NCBI RefSeq assembly: GCF_900116145.1
Contig: NZ_FPAB01000001.1
Span: 741,911 to 805,910 of the forward strand
Origin: Streptomyces harbinensis
GTDB taxonomy: Bacteria; Actinomycetota; Actinomycetes; Streptomycetales; Streptomycetaceae
Length of the DNA stretch: 64,000 bases
Reading direction: 5' to 3'
Both the position numbers and the translations under genes were made by a program. Each line of letters begins with the position of its first letter. The stretch's first letter is position 1. Positions 15,562-23,928 of this stretch are shown here, in pieces. The notes under the pieces are model-generated. The model searched no databases, was not told the origin of the DNA, and saw only the letters and a list, made by a program, of their open reading frames with translations.

Positions 15562-17364
15562 ATGGTGTCCATGCGCTTCGAGGTGTGGGCCCCCCGGGCC
15601 CGCCGGGTCTGGCTGTGGCTCGACGGGACGCGGCTGCCGCTGCGCGAGGATCCGGGCGGCTGGTGGCGTACCGAGGCGGCGGCCGGTCCCGGCACCCGGT
15701 ACGGCTACGTCCTGGACGAGGAGGACGCCCCGGTGCTGCCCGATCCGCGGGCCCGCCGGCTGCCGGACGGTCCCGAGGGCCCGGCGGCCGTGACGGACCC
15801 GGCGGCGTACCGGTGGCGGCACCCGTGGGAGGGGCGCGGGCTGGCCGGGGCGGTGCTGTACGAGCTGCACACCGGGACGTTCACCCGCGAGGGCACCTTC
15901 GACGCGGCGGCGGCCCGGCTGGGGCGGCTGGCGGAGCTGGGGATCACCCATGTGCAGCTGATGCCGGTGTGCCCGTTCCCGGGGCGGCACGGCTGGGGGT
16001 ACGACGGGGTGGCGCCGTGGGCGGTGCACGAGCCGTACGGCGGCCCGGAGGGGCTGGCGCGGCTGGTGGACGCGGCGCACGGGGCCGGTCTCGGCGTGGT
16101 GCTGGATGTGGTGCACAACCATCTGGGGCCCTCGGGCAATGTGCTGCCCCGGTTCGGCCCGTACTTCACCGACCGGCACCACACGCCGTGGGGGTCGGCG
16201 GTGAATCTGGACGGGCGGGGCTCGGACGAGGTCCGGGCGTACTTCGCGGGCAGCGCGCTGGCGTTCCTGCGGGATTTCCGGCTGGACGGGCTGCGGCTGG
16301 ACGCGGTGCACGAACTGGCGGACGACCGGGCGCTCCCGTTCCTGGCCGAGCTGTCGGCGGCGGTGGACGCGCTGGCGGAGCGGATTGGCCGGCCGCTGTT
16401 CCTGATCGCGGAGTCCGACCGGAACGATCCGCGCACGATCGCCGCGCGGGAGCACCACGGGCTGGGGCTGCACGCGCAGTGGAACGACGACTTCCACCAT
16501 GCGCTGCACGTGGCGCTGACGGGCGAGTCGCAGGGGTACTACGCGGACTTCGCGCGGGCGCCGATGGCGGCGCTGGCCAAGACGCTGACGGAAGGCTTCT
16601 TCCACGACGGCGGCTACGCGGCGTTCCGGGGCCGGGGGCACGGCCGGGCGCTGGACCGGGCGGCGACTCCGGCGCACCGGCTGGTGGGGTACGCGCAGAC
16701 GCACGACCAGATCGGCAACCGGGCGCTGGGCGACCGGCTGGCGGCGCTGGCCGGTCCCGGCCGGGCGGCGCTGGGGGCGGCGCTGGTGCTGTGCGGGCCG
16801 CTGACGCCGATGCTGTTCATGGGTGAGGAGTGGGGGGCCCGTACGCCGTGGCAGTTCTTCACGGATCATCAGGATCCGGCGCTGGCGCAGGCGGTGCGGC
16901 AGGGGCGGCGGGCGGAGTTCGCGGCGCACGGCTGGGCGGCCGAGGACATCCCGGATCCGCAGGACCCGGCGACGCGGGAGCGTTCGTGTCTGCGGCATCC
17001 GGCGGACGCGGAGTACGCGGAGGTCACGGCGTGGTGCCGGCGGCTGATCGGGATCCGCCGGGCGCTGCTGCCGCCGGGGCTGCCGCTGGCGGCGGCGACG
17101 GTGGAGTACGACGAGGAGCAGCGCTGGCTGACGCTGTGCAACGGGCCGCTGGTGGTGGCGGTGAACTTCTCCCCCGACCGGCCGGCGACGGTGCCGGTGC
17201 CGGACCGCCCGCTGGCGCTGCTGGCGGCCACCCACCCGGTGCCCCCGGCGGGCCCGGCGGCGGGACTGCGGCTGCCGCCGGAGTCGGCGGCGGTGCTGGG
17301 TCCGGCCGGGGACCAGGCGGGTTCCGAGCGTTCGGCGGAGGGCGGGGGCGAGGGGGCCGGGTGA
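15562..17364 (+). CDS. treZ: Malto-oligosyltrehalose trehalohydrolase
   Basis: 600 aa; releases trehalose from the product of TreY. N-terminal CBM48-like FEVWAPRARRVWLWLDG, then the GH13 barrel: region I DVVHNHLGPSGNVLP, region II GLRLDAVHEL (nucleophile Asp), region III LIAESDRND (acid Glu), region IV YAQTHDQIGNR. TreZ-typical is GESQGYYADF. ATG at 15562; an ATG at 15571 is equally possible. The C-terminus ends in a Gly-rich tail, and the stop lies inside a hairpin terminator. Confidence 0.93.
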   Translation: MVSMRFEVWAPRARRVWLWLDGTRLPLREDPGGWWRTEAAAGPGTRYGYVLDEEDAPVLPDPRARRLPDGPEGPAAVTDPAAYRWRHPWEGRGLAGAVLYELHTGTFTREGTFDAAAARLGRLAELGITHVQLMPVCPFPGRHGWGYDGVAPWAVHEPYGGPEGLARLVDAAHGAGLGVVLDVVHNHLGPSGNVLPRFGPYFTDRHHTPWGSAVNLDGRGSDEVRAYFAGSALAFLRDFRLDGLRLDAVHELADDRALPFLAELSAAVDALAERIGRPLFLIAESDRNDPRTIAAREHHGLGLHAQWNDDFHHALHVALTGESQGYYADFARAPMAALAKTLTEGFFHDGGYAAFRGRGHGRALDRAATPAHRLVGYAQTHDQIGNRALGDRLAALAGPGRAALGAALVLCGPLTPMLFMGEEWGARTPWQFFTDHQDPALAQAVRQGRRAEFAAHGWAAEDIPDPQDPATRERSCLRHPADAEYAEVTAWCRRLIGIRRALLPPGLPLAAATVEYDEEQRWLTLCNGPLVVAVNFSPDRPATVPVPDRPLALLAATHPVPPAGPAAGLRLPPESAAVLGPAGDQAGSERSAEGGGEGAG

Positions 17365-17381
17365 GCCGGTATCCGGCTCAC
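17361..17381 (+). terminator. treZ terminator overlapping the stop codon
   Basis: GTGAGCCGG-TAT-CCGGCTCAC, 9 bp perfect; the treZ TGA is in the left arm. Confidence 0.65.
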
Positions 17382-17421
17382 CCGTTCCGCAGCACGGCCC
17401 CTCACCCCGGGGCGGCCACCG

Positions 17422-18288
17422 TCATTCGACGAGCAGCCCGAGATCGGCGAAGATCTCCCGGCACCTCGCCAGGGACGATTCCAGCGTGTTCCACTGATCG
17501 TCGCCCGGCTTCAGGGCCGGCAGGATGTACGGGTCCTCGACGCCGTCTGGCAGGTCGTCGCGGTAACTGCTGAAGGGCGGGTAGCAGTGCCGGTTGCTGT
17601 GGATCAGCCGGGCCAGTTCCTCGGGCGTGCTGTCCCAGATGCTGTGCCACAGTCTGCGGAGCATGGCGGGATGCGCCAGGGCGAAGATGAGCCGGCCCAG
17701 GTCCAGCGGTTCGGCCGGTGAGATCACCCGGGCGACGGCACTGGCGCGGGTGTCCGCCACCCGGCCGCCGAAACCGGACCAGATCTCCACGCTGTGACCG
17801 GCCATGATGATCGACGAGCACAGCGCGCTCAGGGCCAGCCCGCGGTTGCGGATCACCTGGTGCGGGATGAAGTTCTCGTACGAGGCGGGGATGAGGAAGG
17901 ACACCACCCGCCCGTGCGTGGTGGCCTGCTGCGGTTCCGCGTCGATCATGCACTCGGGTTCGCCGGCGAGATAGGCGCCGATGTCGACCTCGCTGCCCGT
18001 GACGTCCCAGCGGGGCACGAGCACGGTGGTCCGTACCCGGCCCGAACCGGTGCGCAGTGCCGCGACGTCCGCCTCGACCTCCGGAAGCCGCGCCGACCAT
18101 CCGTCCCTGGCCAGCCGCAGTGTCTCCTCCCAGCCGGCGCCGGCGAAGGCGGGGTCCTCCCGGCGCCCGGAGCTGTTCGGGATGGTGACGGGCTTTTTGG
18201 CCCGGTCGATGAACTCCTGCCAGGACCACAGGGGCGGCAGCTCGTACCGGGTCTCCGGCCGGCTCTCGTAGGTGCCCGGGGCGCTCAC
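17422..18288 (-). CDS. Hypothetical partner of the AAA ATPase (possible VWA-like/DUF7192)
   Basis: 288 aa, GTG start overlapping the ATPase stop as GTGA, so strictly coupled. I do not recognise it with certainty. The part SIIMAGHSVEIWSGFGGRVA followed by RVISPAEPLDLGRLIFALAHP resembles the C-terminal half of the VWA-like proteins paired with MoxR/CobS-type ATPases, possibly DUF7192. A classic MIDAS (DxSxS) is not evident; MIDAEPQ is the nearest acidic stretch. By analogy the ATPase would remodel a target with this protein as adaptor or metal-insertion partner. Confidence 0.5.
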   Translation of the reverse strand: MSAPGTYESRPETRYELPPLWSWQEFIDRAKKPVTIPNSSGRREDPAFAGAGWEETLRLARDGWSARLPEVEADVAALRTGSGRVRTTVLVPRWDVTGSEVDIGAYLAGEPECMIDAEPQQATTHGRVVSFLIPASYENFIPHQVIRNRGLALSALCSSIIMAGHSVEIWSGFGGRVADTRASAVARVISPAEPLDLGRLIFALAHPAMLRRLWHSIWDSTPEELARLIHSNRHCYPPFSSYRDDLPDGVEDPYILPALKPGDDQWNTLESSLARCREIFADLGLLVE

Positions 18289-19391
18289 CGTTCGTCCACC
18301 CCCAGCGCGGACCGGTGGGCCGTGGAGAGGCCGCGCAGCACCCGCCACTCCACGACGTCCGCGACCTCGGCGCCGGCCTGGATCAGCTTGGCGGAGTCGA
18401 TGCTGGCGCGCGGCGAGAACATCACCGGCAGCCGCTTCTCGCGCGCCGTGGCCCGCAGTGTCCGTACCAGGTCCAGGACTTCCCGCGCCTGGGCCGTGCG
18501 GGTGGGTGCCTGGGCGAGCGCCAGGCGCTCCTCCAGTGCCTCGTCGACGGGGACGTCGAGGATGACGAAGCGGTCGAGTGTCGCCGCGTCCAGGGCCTGG
18601 CGGCCGGTGTACTGCCGGTCGGGTCCGGTGCCGTAGGTGTTGGCCGTCGCGATCACCCGGAAGTCCGGATGGGCCGTCACCATGTCGTCGGCGAAGGCGC
18701 ACACGCCGAGGGAGAGCGCCTGGTTGAGTTCGGAGAGCAGCCCCGGGTGGCCGCTGTCGAGTTCGTCGAGCAGCATCAGCCCGCCGTGCTCGAAGGCACG
18801 GCGGAAGGGGGTGTCGTGGTAGTGGCCGTGCGCGTCGTAGTAGCCGAAGATCTTGCTCATCGGGGTGGTCGGCCCCAGGGAGAGCGCGTGGAACTCCAGG
18901 CCGAGAGCCCGGGCCGCCTGCTGCGCGATCGTGGACTTGCCGGTCCCCGCGGGGCCCACCAGCAAGGCGTGGCAGCGGGCGTTCAGCACCAGGATGACGT
19001 CCGGCAGGACTTCGTGCGCGTTCTCCGTCACCTGGATGGGAGGGGCGCCGTCCATCCGGATGCTGATGACCGGTGGTACGGAATCGCGGAAGATCCGCTG
19101 GGCCTGTTCCCTGGCCCGTTCCAGATAGGCGCGGTTGGCCTCCTCCAGCATCCCGCGAGTGCGGGCGAGCACGGTCTCGGTGGCCTGCTTCACCGCCGTC
19201 TCACCGGCGGAGTCCATCCGCCGGTCCATCAGCGACCGCTGGTGGCCGAGTTCTTCGCGGACGGCGGCTTCCACGATCCGCTGGGCCTCCCGGTGCATGG
19301 TCTCCCGCACGCGCGAGGAGCGCAGTTCGGCCAGTTCGGTTGCCTTCTTCTCTATGAGGTGCTCCACCTGTTCGCGGGTCTTCTTGCGCAC
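18285..19391 (-). CDS. AAA ATPase (MoxR/CobS-like) with N-terminal coiled coil
   Basis: 368 aa from the GTG at 19391, which has GGGGGAG five bases upstream. Residues 1-110 are almost pure charged helix, a predicted coiled coil (QVEHLIEKKATELAEL, EEANRAYLERAREQAQRIF). The AAA module follows: Walker A LLVGPAGTGKSTIAQQ, Walker B GLMLLDELDSG, sensor region VIATANTYGTGPDRQYTG and arginine-finger-like LDAATLDRFVILDVP. This is the CobS/GvpN/MoxR-type fold. Cotranscribed with the downstream partner at 17422. The coiled coil may set oligomer or substrate contacts. Cellular target unknown. Confidence 0.82.
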   Translation of the reverse strand: MRKKTREQVEHLIEKKATELAELRSSRVRETMHREAQRIVEAAVREELGHQRSLMDRRMDSAGETAVKQATETVLARTRGMLEEANRAYLERAREQAQRIFRDSVPPVISIRMDGAPPIQVTENAHEVLPDVILVLNARCHALLVGPAGTGKSTIAQQAARALGLEFHALSLGPTTPMSKIFGYYDAHGHYHDTPFRRAFEHGGLMLLDELDSGHPGLLSELNQALSLGVCAFADDMVTAHPDFRVIATANTYGTGPDRQYTGRQALDAATLDRFVILDVPVDEALEERLALAQAPTRTAQAREVLDLVRTLRATAREKRLPVMFSPRASIDSAKLIQAGAEVADVVEWRVLRGLSTAHRSALGVDER

Positions 19392-19512
19392 GGCGGCTCC
19401 CCCTTTCCCCCTGTGGTCGGCGCCGATGACCTGGTCGTCATGGCTGCTCAGCAGTATCGCGGACCGCCGGCCGGCACCTTCGGGCCGGGGATCTTCCGGC
19501 ATCATCGGTGCC

Positions 19513-20469
19513 ATGGGCAACAGGAGCGAACCGTCGTACGACGTACTGGTGGTGGGTGCCGCCGGGGTGGACACCATCGTACGGGTGCCGCGCCTTCAGG
19601 TGCCGGACGCCGATCTGGTGCACGTGCCGCCGATCCGCGACTATGTGGCGCACACCGGGACGGGGGCCGCGCTGGGCTTCCACGCGCTGGGGCTGCGCAC
19701 CCACTTCCTGGACTTCATCGGCGACGATCTCCAGGGCGAGCTGATCCGGCGCCGGTTCGCCGCGGCCGGGCTCGGGTTCGACGCGCTGCCCGCACCGAAC
19801 GGGACGCCGCGCAGCGTGAACCTGGTGGACGAGGCGGGGCGCCGGTTCTCCTTCTACGACGGCCGGCATCCGGCGGATCTGCTGCTGCCGCCGGAGTTCG
19901 TGGCCCCGCATCTGGACCGGGCGCGGCATGTGCATGTGTGCCGGTCCGGGTTCAACCGGGAGCTGTTCGGTGAGCTGGAGCGGCGGGGGCTGCCCTCCTC
20001 GACGGATCTGCACGCCTGGGACGGGGTGAATCCGGACAGCCACCCGTGGGCGTTCCGTACCGACTACGTGTTCCTCAGCGCGGCGGGGGTGCAGGGCCGG
20101 ATCGAGGAGACGCTGCGGCTGATCCTGGCGCGCGGGAAGGCGAAGCTGGTGGTGGCGACGGACGGGGAGAGCGGGTGCCATCTGCTCAGCCGGGACGGGG
20201 ACGGGGCCGTACGGCACGTCCCGGCGGTGGCACCGGCGGCCCCGGTGGTGGACAGCAACGGGGCGGGGGACGCGTTTGTGACGGCGTTCCTGGCGACGCT
20301 GTTCGCGGGCGGGGATCTCGACCGGTGCGCGCTGGCCGGGACCGTCTCGGGGGCGTTCGCCTGCACGCAAGTGGGCACGCACGAGCGGCAGCTGACGGCG
20401 GCCGAGCTGGACGCGGAGCTGGCCCGGCTGGACGGGGGTGCCGGCCGGGGGCCGGTCAGCCGGGTGTGA
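19513..20469 (+). CDS. PfkB-family carbohydrate kinase
   Basis: 318 aa ribokinase fold. N-terminal DVLVVGAAGVDTIVRVP, and the PfkB signature 2 near the C-terminus in VVDSNGAGDAFVTAFL (catalytic Asp in GAGD). The middle AHTGTGAALGFHALGLRT is the sugar-binding Gly-rich turn. ATG at 19513; upstream frame is antisense to the divergent ATPase. No neighbouring sugar operon, so the substrate (sugar or nucleoside) is open. Confidence 0.85.
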   Translation: MGNRSEPSYDVLVVGAAGVDTIVRVPRLQVPDADLVHVPPIRDYVAHTGTGAALGFHALGLRTHFLDFIGDDLQGELIRRRFAAAGLGFDALPAPNGTPRSVNLVDEAGRRFSFYDGRHPADLLLPPEFVAPHLDRARHVHVCRSGFNRELFGELERRGLPSSTDLHAWDGVNPDSHPWAFRTDYVFLSAAGVQGRIEETLRLILARGKAKLVVATDGESGCHLLSRDGDGAVRHVPAVAPAAPVVDSNGAGDAFVTAFLATLFAGGDLDRCALAGTVSGAFACTQVGTHERQLTAAELDAELARLDGGAGRGPVSRV

Positions 20470-20482
20470 GGGCCCGGGGGCG

Positions 20483-20509
20483 GCGGGCGGCACCCCCGGT
20501 GCCGCCCGC
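20483..20509. terminator. Bidirectional terminator between pfkB-like gene and msrB
   Basis: GCGGGCGGCACC-CCC-GGTGCCGCCCGC, a 12-bp perfect stem with a 3-base loop between convergent genes. Confidence 0.7.
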
Positions 20510-20532
20510 GCCGGTCACCATGACGCCCGGCG

Positions 20533-20940
20533 TCACGCGCCCTCCACGTGCCGGATGGCGATGGAGTTGATGCAGTACCGCAGGTCGGTGGGGGTGCCGT
20601 AGCCCTCGCCCTCGAAGACGTGGCCCAGGTGGGAGCCGCAGGCGGCGCAGAGCACCTCGGTACGGGGGCGGCCCGGCAGCGAGGTGTCGGTGCGGGTCTC
20701 CACCGCGTCGCTGTCGGCCGGGTCGTAGAACGAGGGCCAGCCGCAGTGCGACTCGAACTTGGTCTCCGAGCGGAACAGCTCGGCCCCGCAGGCGCGGCAG
20801 TTGTAGACGCCGACCGTCTTGGTGTCGGTGTACTCGCCGGTGAACGCCCGCTCGGTGCCGGCCTCGCGCAGGACCCGGTACTCCTCGTCGGTCAGCTCCT
20901 CGCGCCACTGCTCGTCGGTCTTCTCGACCTTGTAACCCAT
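20533..20940 (-). CDS. msrB: Peptide-methionine (R)-S-oxide reductase
   Basis: 135 aa. Both zinc-binding CxxC pairs are visible (NCRACGAELF and LCAACGSHLGHVF), and the catalytic cysteine is in RYCINSIAI near the end. The substrate-pocket motif is ESHCGWPSFYDP. Repairs the R-sulfoxide of methionine residues with thioredoxin. ATG at 20940 with GAGGAGG upstream. Transcribed in the same direction as murC, 26 bases behind it. Length and motifs are standard. Confidence 0.96.
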   Translation of the reverse strand: MGYKVEKTDEQWREELTDEEYRVLREAGTERAFTGEYTDTKTVGVYNCRACGAELFRSETKFESHCGWPSFYDPADSDAVETRTDTSLPGRPRTEVLCAACGSHLGHVFEGEGYGTPTDLRYCINSIAIRHVEGA

Positions 20941-20966
20941 GGTGTCGGTTCCTCCTCGGCAATCGG

Positions 20967-22379
20967 TCAGGGCCGGGCCAGCCGGTCCAGGATCTTCGGT
21001 CCCAGCTCGGTGACGTCCCCGGCCCCCATGGTGAGAACGAGATCACCGGGGCGCGCCATTCCCGCCACGGCCTCGGGCACGCCGTCCTTGCCGGCTTCCG
21101 GCGCCGGGTGGACGGTGGCGCCGTGGGCGGTGGCGGCGTCGGTGATCAGCGCGCTGGTGACACCGGGGATGGGGTCCTCGCGGGCGGGATAGATGTCCAG
21201 GACCAGGCAGCCGTCGGCCAGCGCCAGGGCCTGGCCCATCTCGGTGCCCAGTTCGCGGGTGCGGCTGAACAGGTGGGGCTGGAAGACCACCAGGACCCGG
21301 CCGTCCCCGGCGGCGCCGCGGATGGCCTCCAGGTCGGCGCTCATCTCGGTGGGGTGGTGGGCGTAGGAGTCGATGACCTGGACGCCGGCCGCCTCGCCCT
21401 TGAGCTGGAGGCGGCGGCCGACGCCGGTGTAGGAGCCGAGGGCCTGGGCGAGGCCGGCGGCCGGGACACCGGCGGCGGTGCCGGCGGCGAGCGCGGCGAC
21501 GGCGTTGTGGGCGTAGTGGCGGCCGGGCACGGACACGCCGAAGGAGAGTTCGGAGCCGTCGGCCAGGCGTACGGTGACGGTGCTGGTCAGGCCGTTCGGC
21601 CGCACGTCGAGGACGCGGACGTCGGCGTCGGCGGACTCCCCGTAGGTGACGATGCGCAGGTCGAGGTCCTCGCGCGCGCGCAGCCGGGCGGTGAGGACGC
21701 GGGCGCCGTCCTGGTCGGCGTTGACGATCAGGGTGCCGCCGGGCCGCACGGCGGCGGTGAAGATCTCGAAGGACTCGTAGATCTCCTCCAGCGAGGCGTA
21801 GTTGGCGTGGTGGTCCAGTTCGACGTTGAGGATGACCGCGACCTCAGGGGTGTAGCGGTGGAAGCTGCGGTCGGACTCGTCGGCCTCGGCGACGAACAGC
21901 TCGCCCTTGCCGTGGTGGGCGTTGGAGCCGGGGCCGTCCAGGTCGCCGCCGATGGCGTACGAGGGGTGCAGGCCCAGGGTGCCGAGGGCGACGGCGAGCA
22001 TCGAGGTGGTGGTGGTCTTGCCGTGGGTGCCGGCCACGGCGATGGAGCGGCTGCCGGTCATCAGGGCGGCGAGCGCCTCGGAGCGGTGCACCACCGGGAT
22101 GCCCTGGAGGCGGGCGGCGGCCAGCTCCGGGTTGTCGGCGCGGATGGCGCTGGAGATGACCACGCAGCTGGTGCCGTCGGCGAGGTGGGCGGCGTCGTGC
22201 CCGATCCGTACCGTGGCGCCCAGGTCGCGCAGGGCGGCGGCGGTGGCCGAGTCGCGGAAGTCGCTGCCGGCCACCAGGGCGCCGCGCTGGGTGAGGATCT
22301 TGGCGATGCCCGACATGCCCGCGCCGCCGATGCCGATGAAGTGGGGCCGTTCCATGGCGGGCGGGATCGCCGGTGTCAT
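20967..22379 (-). CDS. murC: UDP-N-acetylmuramate-L-alanine ligase
   Basis: 470 aa cytoplasmic Mur ligase adding L-Ala to UDP-MurNAc. N-terminal HFIGIGGAGMSGIAKIL is the UDP-binding glycine loop, VAGTHGKTTTTSML the ATP P-loop, and LNVELDHHANY plus SYAHHPTEMSADL are typical MurC motifs. Start at 22379 with GAGGGAGA upstream; reading-frame extension upstream is noise. It lies away from the usual dcw cluster, as it does in Streptomyces. Msr and murC may be cotranscribed. Confidence 0.95.
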   Translation of the reverse strand: MTPAIPPAMERPHFIGIGGAGMSGIAKILTQRGALVAGSDFRDSATAAALRDLGATVRIGHDAAHLADGTSCVVISSAIRADNPELAAARLQGIPVVHRSEALAALMTGSRSIAVAGTHGKTTTTSMLAVALGTLGLHPSYAIGGDLDGPGSNAHHGKGELFVAEADESDRSFHRYTPEVAVILNVELDHHANYASLEEIYESFEIFTAAVRPGGTLIVNADQDGARVLTARLRAREDLDLRIVTYGESADADVRVLDVRPNGLTSTVTVRLADGSELSFGVSVPGRHYAHNAVAALAAGTAAGVPAAGLAQALGSYTGVGRRLQLKGEAAGVQVIDSYAHHPTEMSADLEAIRGAAGDGRVLVVFQPHLFSRTRELGTEMGQALALADGCLVLDIYPAREDPIPGVTSALITDAATAHGATVHPAPEAGKDGVPEAVAGMARPGDLVLTMGAGDVTELGPKILDRLARP

Positions 22380-22488
22380 GCGTGTGTCTCCCTCGTCCCT
22401 GGTCGGACCGGGTGCCTGGGGCCGCCGGCCTGGTCTGCGCTGCCGGTCGATTGTCGCACTTCGGTGCGGGGTGGCCGCACCGTGCGGG

Positions 22489-22956
22489 TCACTCCGCGTG
22501 GGCGAAGAGTTTGAGGACCGGCACATCGACCTTGTGCCGGGCGCGGGAGGCCCAGTCCCGGTGGAAGAACTCCTCCACCAGGTGCGGGGCGGTGAGCACG
22601 ATGACCTCGTCGGCCGAGGTCTCGGCGACGACGGCGGTGAGCAGTTCCAGCGGGTGCTGGTCCACCAGCTGGCCCACCGCGTGGGCGCCGGTCTGCCGCA
22701 GCGCGGCGACGGAGTGGTCCAGGGCGCGCTGCGCGGGTTCCCGGGCGGCTTCGTCCTCGGTTTCGCCGGCCTCGCGTCCGGCCTCGGCGAATTCACCGAG
22801 GGCCACGTCGTCGAGGGCGCGCAGCAGCCGGTCCTGGTCGCCGCGCGGCTGCATGAGGACGATGAAGGACATCTCCTCGTCGCCGTGCAGGGTGGTGACG
22901 AGCTCGACGTCCGTGGGCACCAGCGGCTTTTCGATCATGAGGATGCTCGTGAACAT
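22489..22956 (-). CDS. Conserved protein of unknown function (often labelled indole-3-glycerol phosphate synthase)
   Basis: 155 aa, ATG at 22956 with GAAGAAGGG upstream. It starts MFTSILMIEKPLVP; the central part is acidic, and the C-terminus DEVIVLTAPHLVEEFFHRDW followed by KVDVPVLKLFAH looks like a small Rossmann/USP-type fold. Streptomyces homologues carry the name indole-3-glycerol phosphate synthase, but no TIM-barrel or catalytic residues of that enzyme are present, so the name looks like a mistaken transfer. 109 bases upstream of murC on the same strand. Confidence 0.6.
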   Translation of the reverse strand: MFTSILMIEKPLVPTDVELVTTLHGDEEMSFIVLMQPRGDQDRLLRALDDVALGEFAEAGREAGETEDEAAREPAQRALDHSVAALRQTGAHAVGQLVDQHPLELLTAVVAETSADEVIVLTAPHLVEEFFHRDWASRARHKVDVPVLKLFAHAE

Positions 22957-22977
22957 GGTCAGCGCCCTTCTTCGCGG

Positions 22978-22993
22978 CCGGGCCCCGGCCCGG
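22978..22993 (-). terminator. GC hairpin in the gap upstream of the 22489-22956 gene
   Basis: CCGGGCC-CC-GGCCCGG in the 132-base gap behind the reductase gene. It could end that transcript or lie in the 5' leader of the next. The same gap has a perfect palindrome GGAACGTTCC at 23066-23075. Confidence 0.4.
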
Positions 22994-23088
22994 TGCAGCA
23001 GAAACCATCCTTCCCCGTGGACGCACGGGGTGTCGCGCCATCAGTCTGCCCACATCAGGATAAGCGGAACGTTCCATTCCGCCGATTG

Positions 23089-23865
23089 TCAGACCCTTTG
23101 ATACCGCCCGAACAGAAAACCGGATTCCTCCAGCAGCGAGGTCAGCGCCAGCTCGCGCGGCACCTCCACCCCCGGGCCGCTCATCACCCGGCCGGCGGTG
23201 CCCACCACATAGCGCGGCGCCGTGGTCAGACACAGCTCGTCCAGCGCGCCCGCCTCGGCGAAGGCCCCCAGCAGCCGGGGCCCGCCCTCGGTCAGCAGCC
23301 GGGTGTGCCCGCGCTCCACCAGCTCCGCCTTCACCCGCGCCGGATCCACCTCGGCGCCCTCCCCCACCGTGATCACCTCGGCGCCGGCCGCCCGGGCGGC
23401 GTCCAGCCCGTGCCGCGGGGCCGCCGGGCCGGTGATCACCATCGTCGGCACCAGCGGGTCGGTGAACAGCGGCAGCGAGAAGTCCAGGTGCAGGCTCGCC
23501 GAGACCACCGCGATCGCCGCCACCCGCCGCTGCCCGGCCGCCGCCCGCCGCTCCGCGAACCCGGGCCGCTCGCGCGCCGGCCGGTACTGCTCGCGCCGCA
23601 CCGTCTCCGCGCCCACGATCACCACATCCGCCAGCGCCCGCAGCACCCCGAAGATCCGCATGTCGGCCGGGTGCGACAGCGGCTGGGACCGCCCGCCGTG
23701 GTGCGCCGCGCCGTCCACCGAGGTGACCATGTTGGCGCGCAGCCAGCCCCGGCCGTGCAGCCGCTCCTCGGGGTAGGCGTAGGCAGCCGCCAGCTCGGCC
23801 GGCTCCCAGGTGCGGTCGAGGGCGTCGTCCGGGCGGTCGAGGGCGGGGGGCAGCAGGCGTCGCAT
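23089..23865 (-). CDS. RibD C-terminal domain pyrimidine reductase family protein
   Basis: 258 aa. The reductase core shows ANMVTSVDGAAHHGGRSQPL (substrate and NADPH site), VVIVGAETVRREQYRP, and the C-terminal LLTEGGPRLLGAFAEAGALD. It lacks the zinc deaminase half of RibD, so it is a stand-alone reductase of the dihydrofolate-reductase superfamily, acting on a pyrimidine or related compound. ATG at 23865; divergent from zapE across 63 bases. No other riboflavin gene nearby, so a role in riboflavin synthesis is not implied. Confidence 0.8.
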   Translation of the reverse strand: MRRLLPPALDRPDDALDRTWEPAELAAAYAYPEERLHGRGWLRANMVTSVDGAAHHGGRSQPLSHPADMRIFGVLRALADVVIVGAETVRREQYRPARERPGFAERRAAAGQRRVAAIAVVSASLHLDFSLPLFTDPLVPTMVITGPAAPRHGLDAARAAGAEVITVGEGAEVDPARVKAELVERGHTRLLTEGGPRLLGAFAEAGALDELCLTTAPRYVVGTAGRVMSGPGVEVPRELALTSLLEESGFLFGRYQRV

Positions 23866-23914
23866 GGGGCGCAGTGTGGCATACGGGCCGGACGTGGCCG
23901 GCGCGCACGCCCCG

Positions 23915-23920
23915 TAAACT
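23915..23920 (+). promoter_or_regulatory. -10 element of zapE
   Basis: TAAACT, followed after 8 bases by the GTG start, so the 5' untranslated region is about 2 bases. No good -35 seen. Confidence 0.45.
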
Positions 23921-23928
23921 GGACGATT

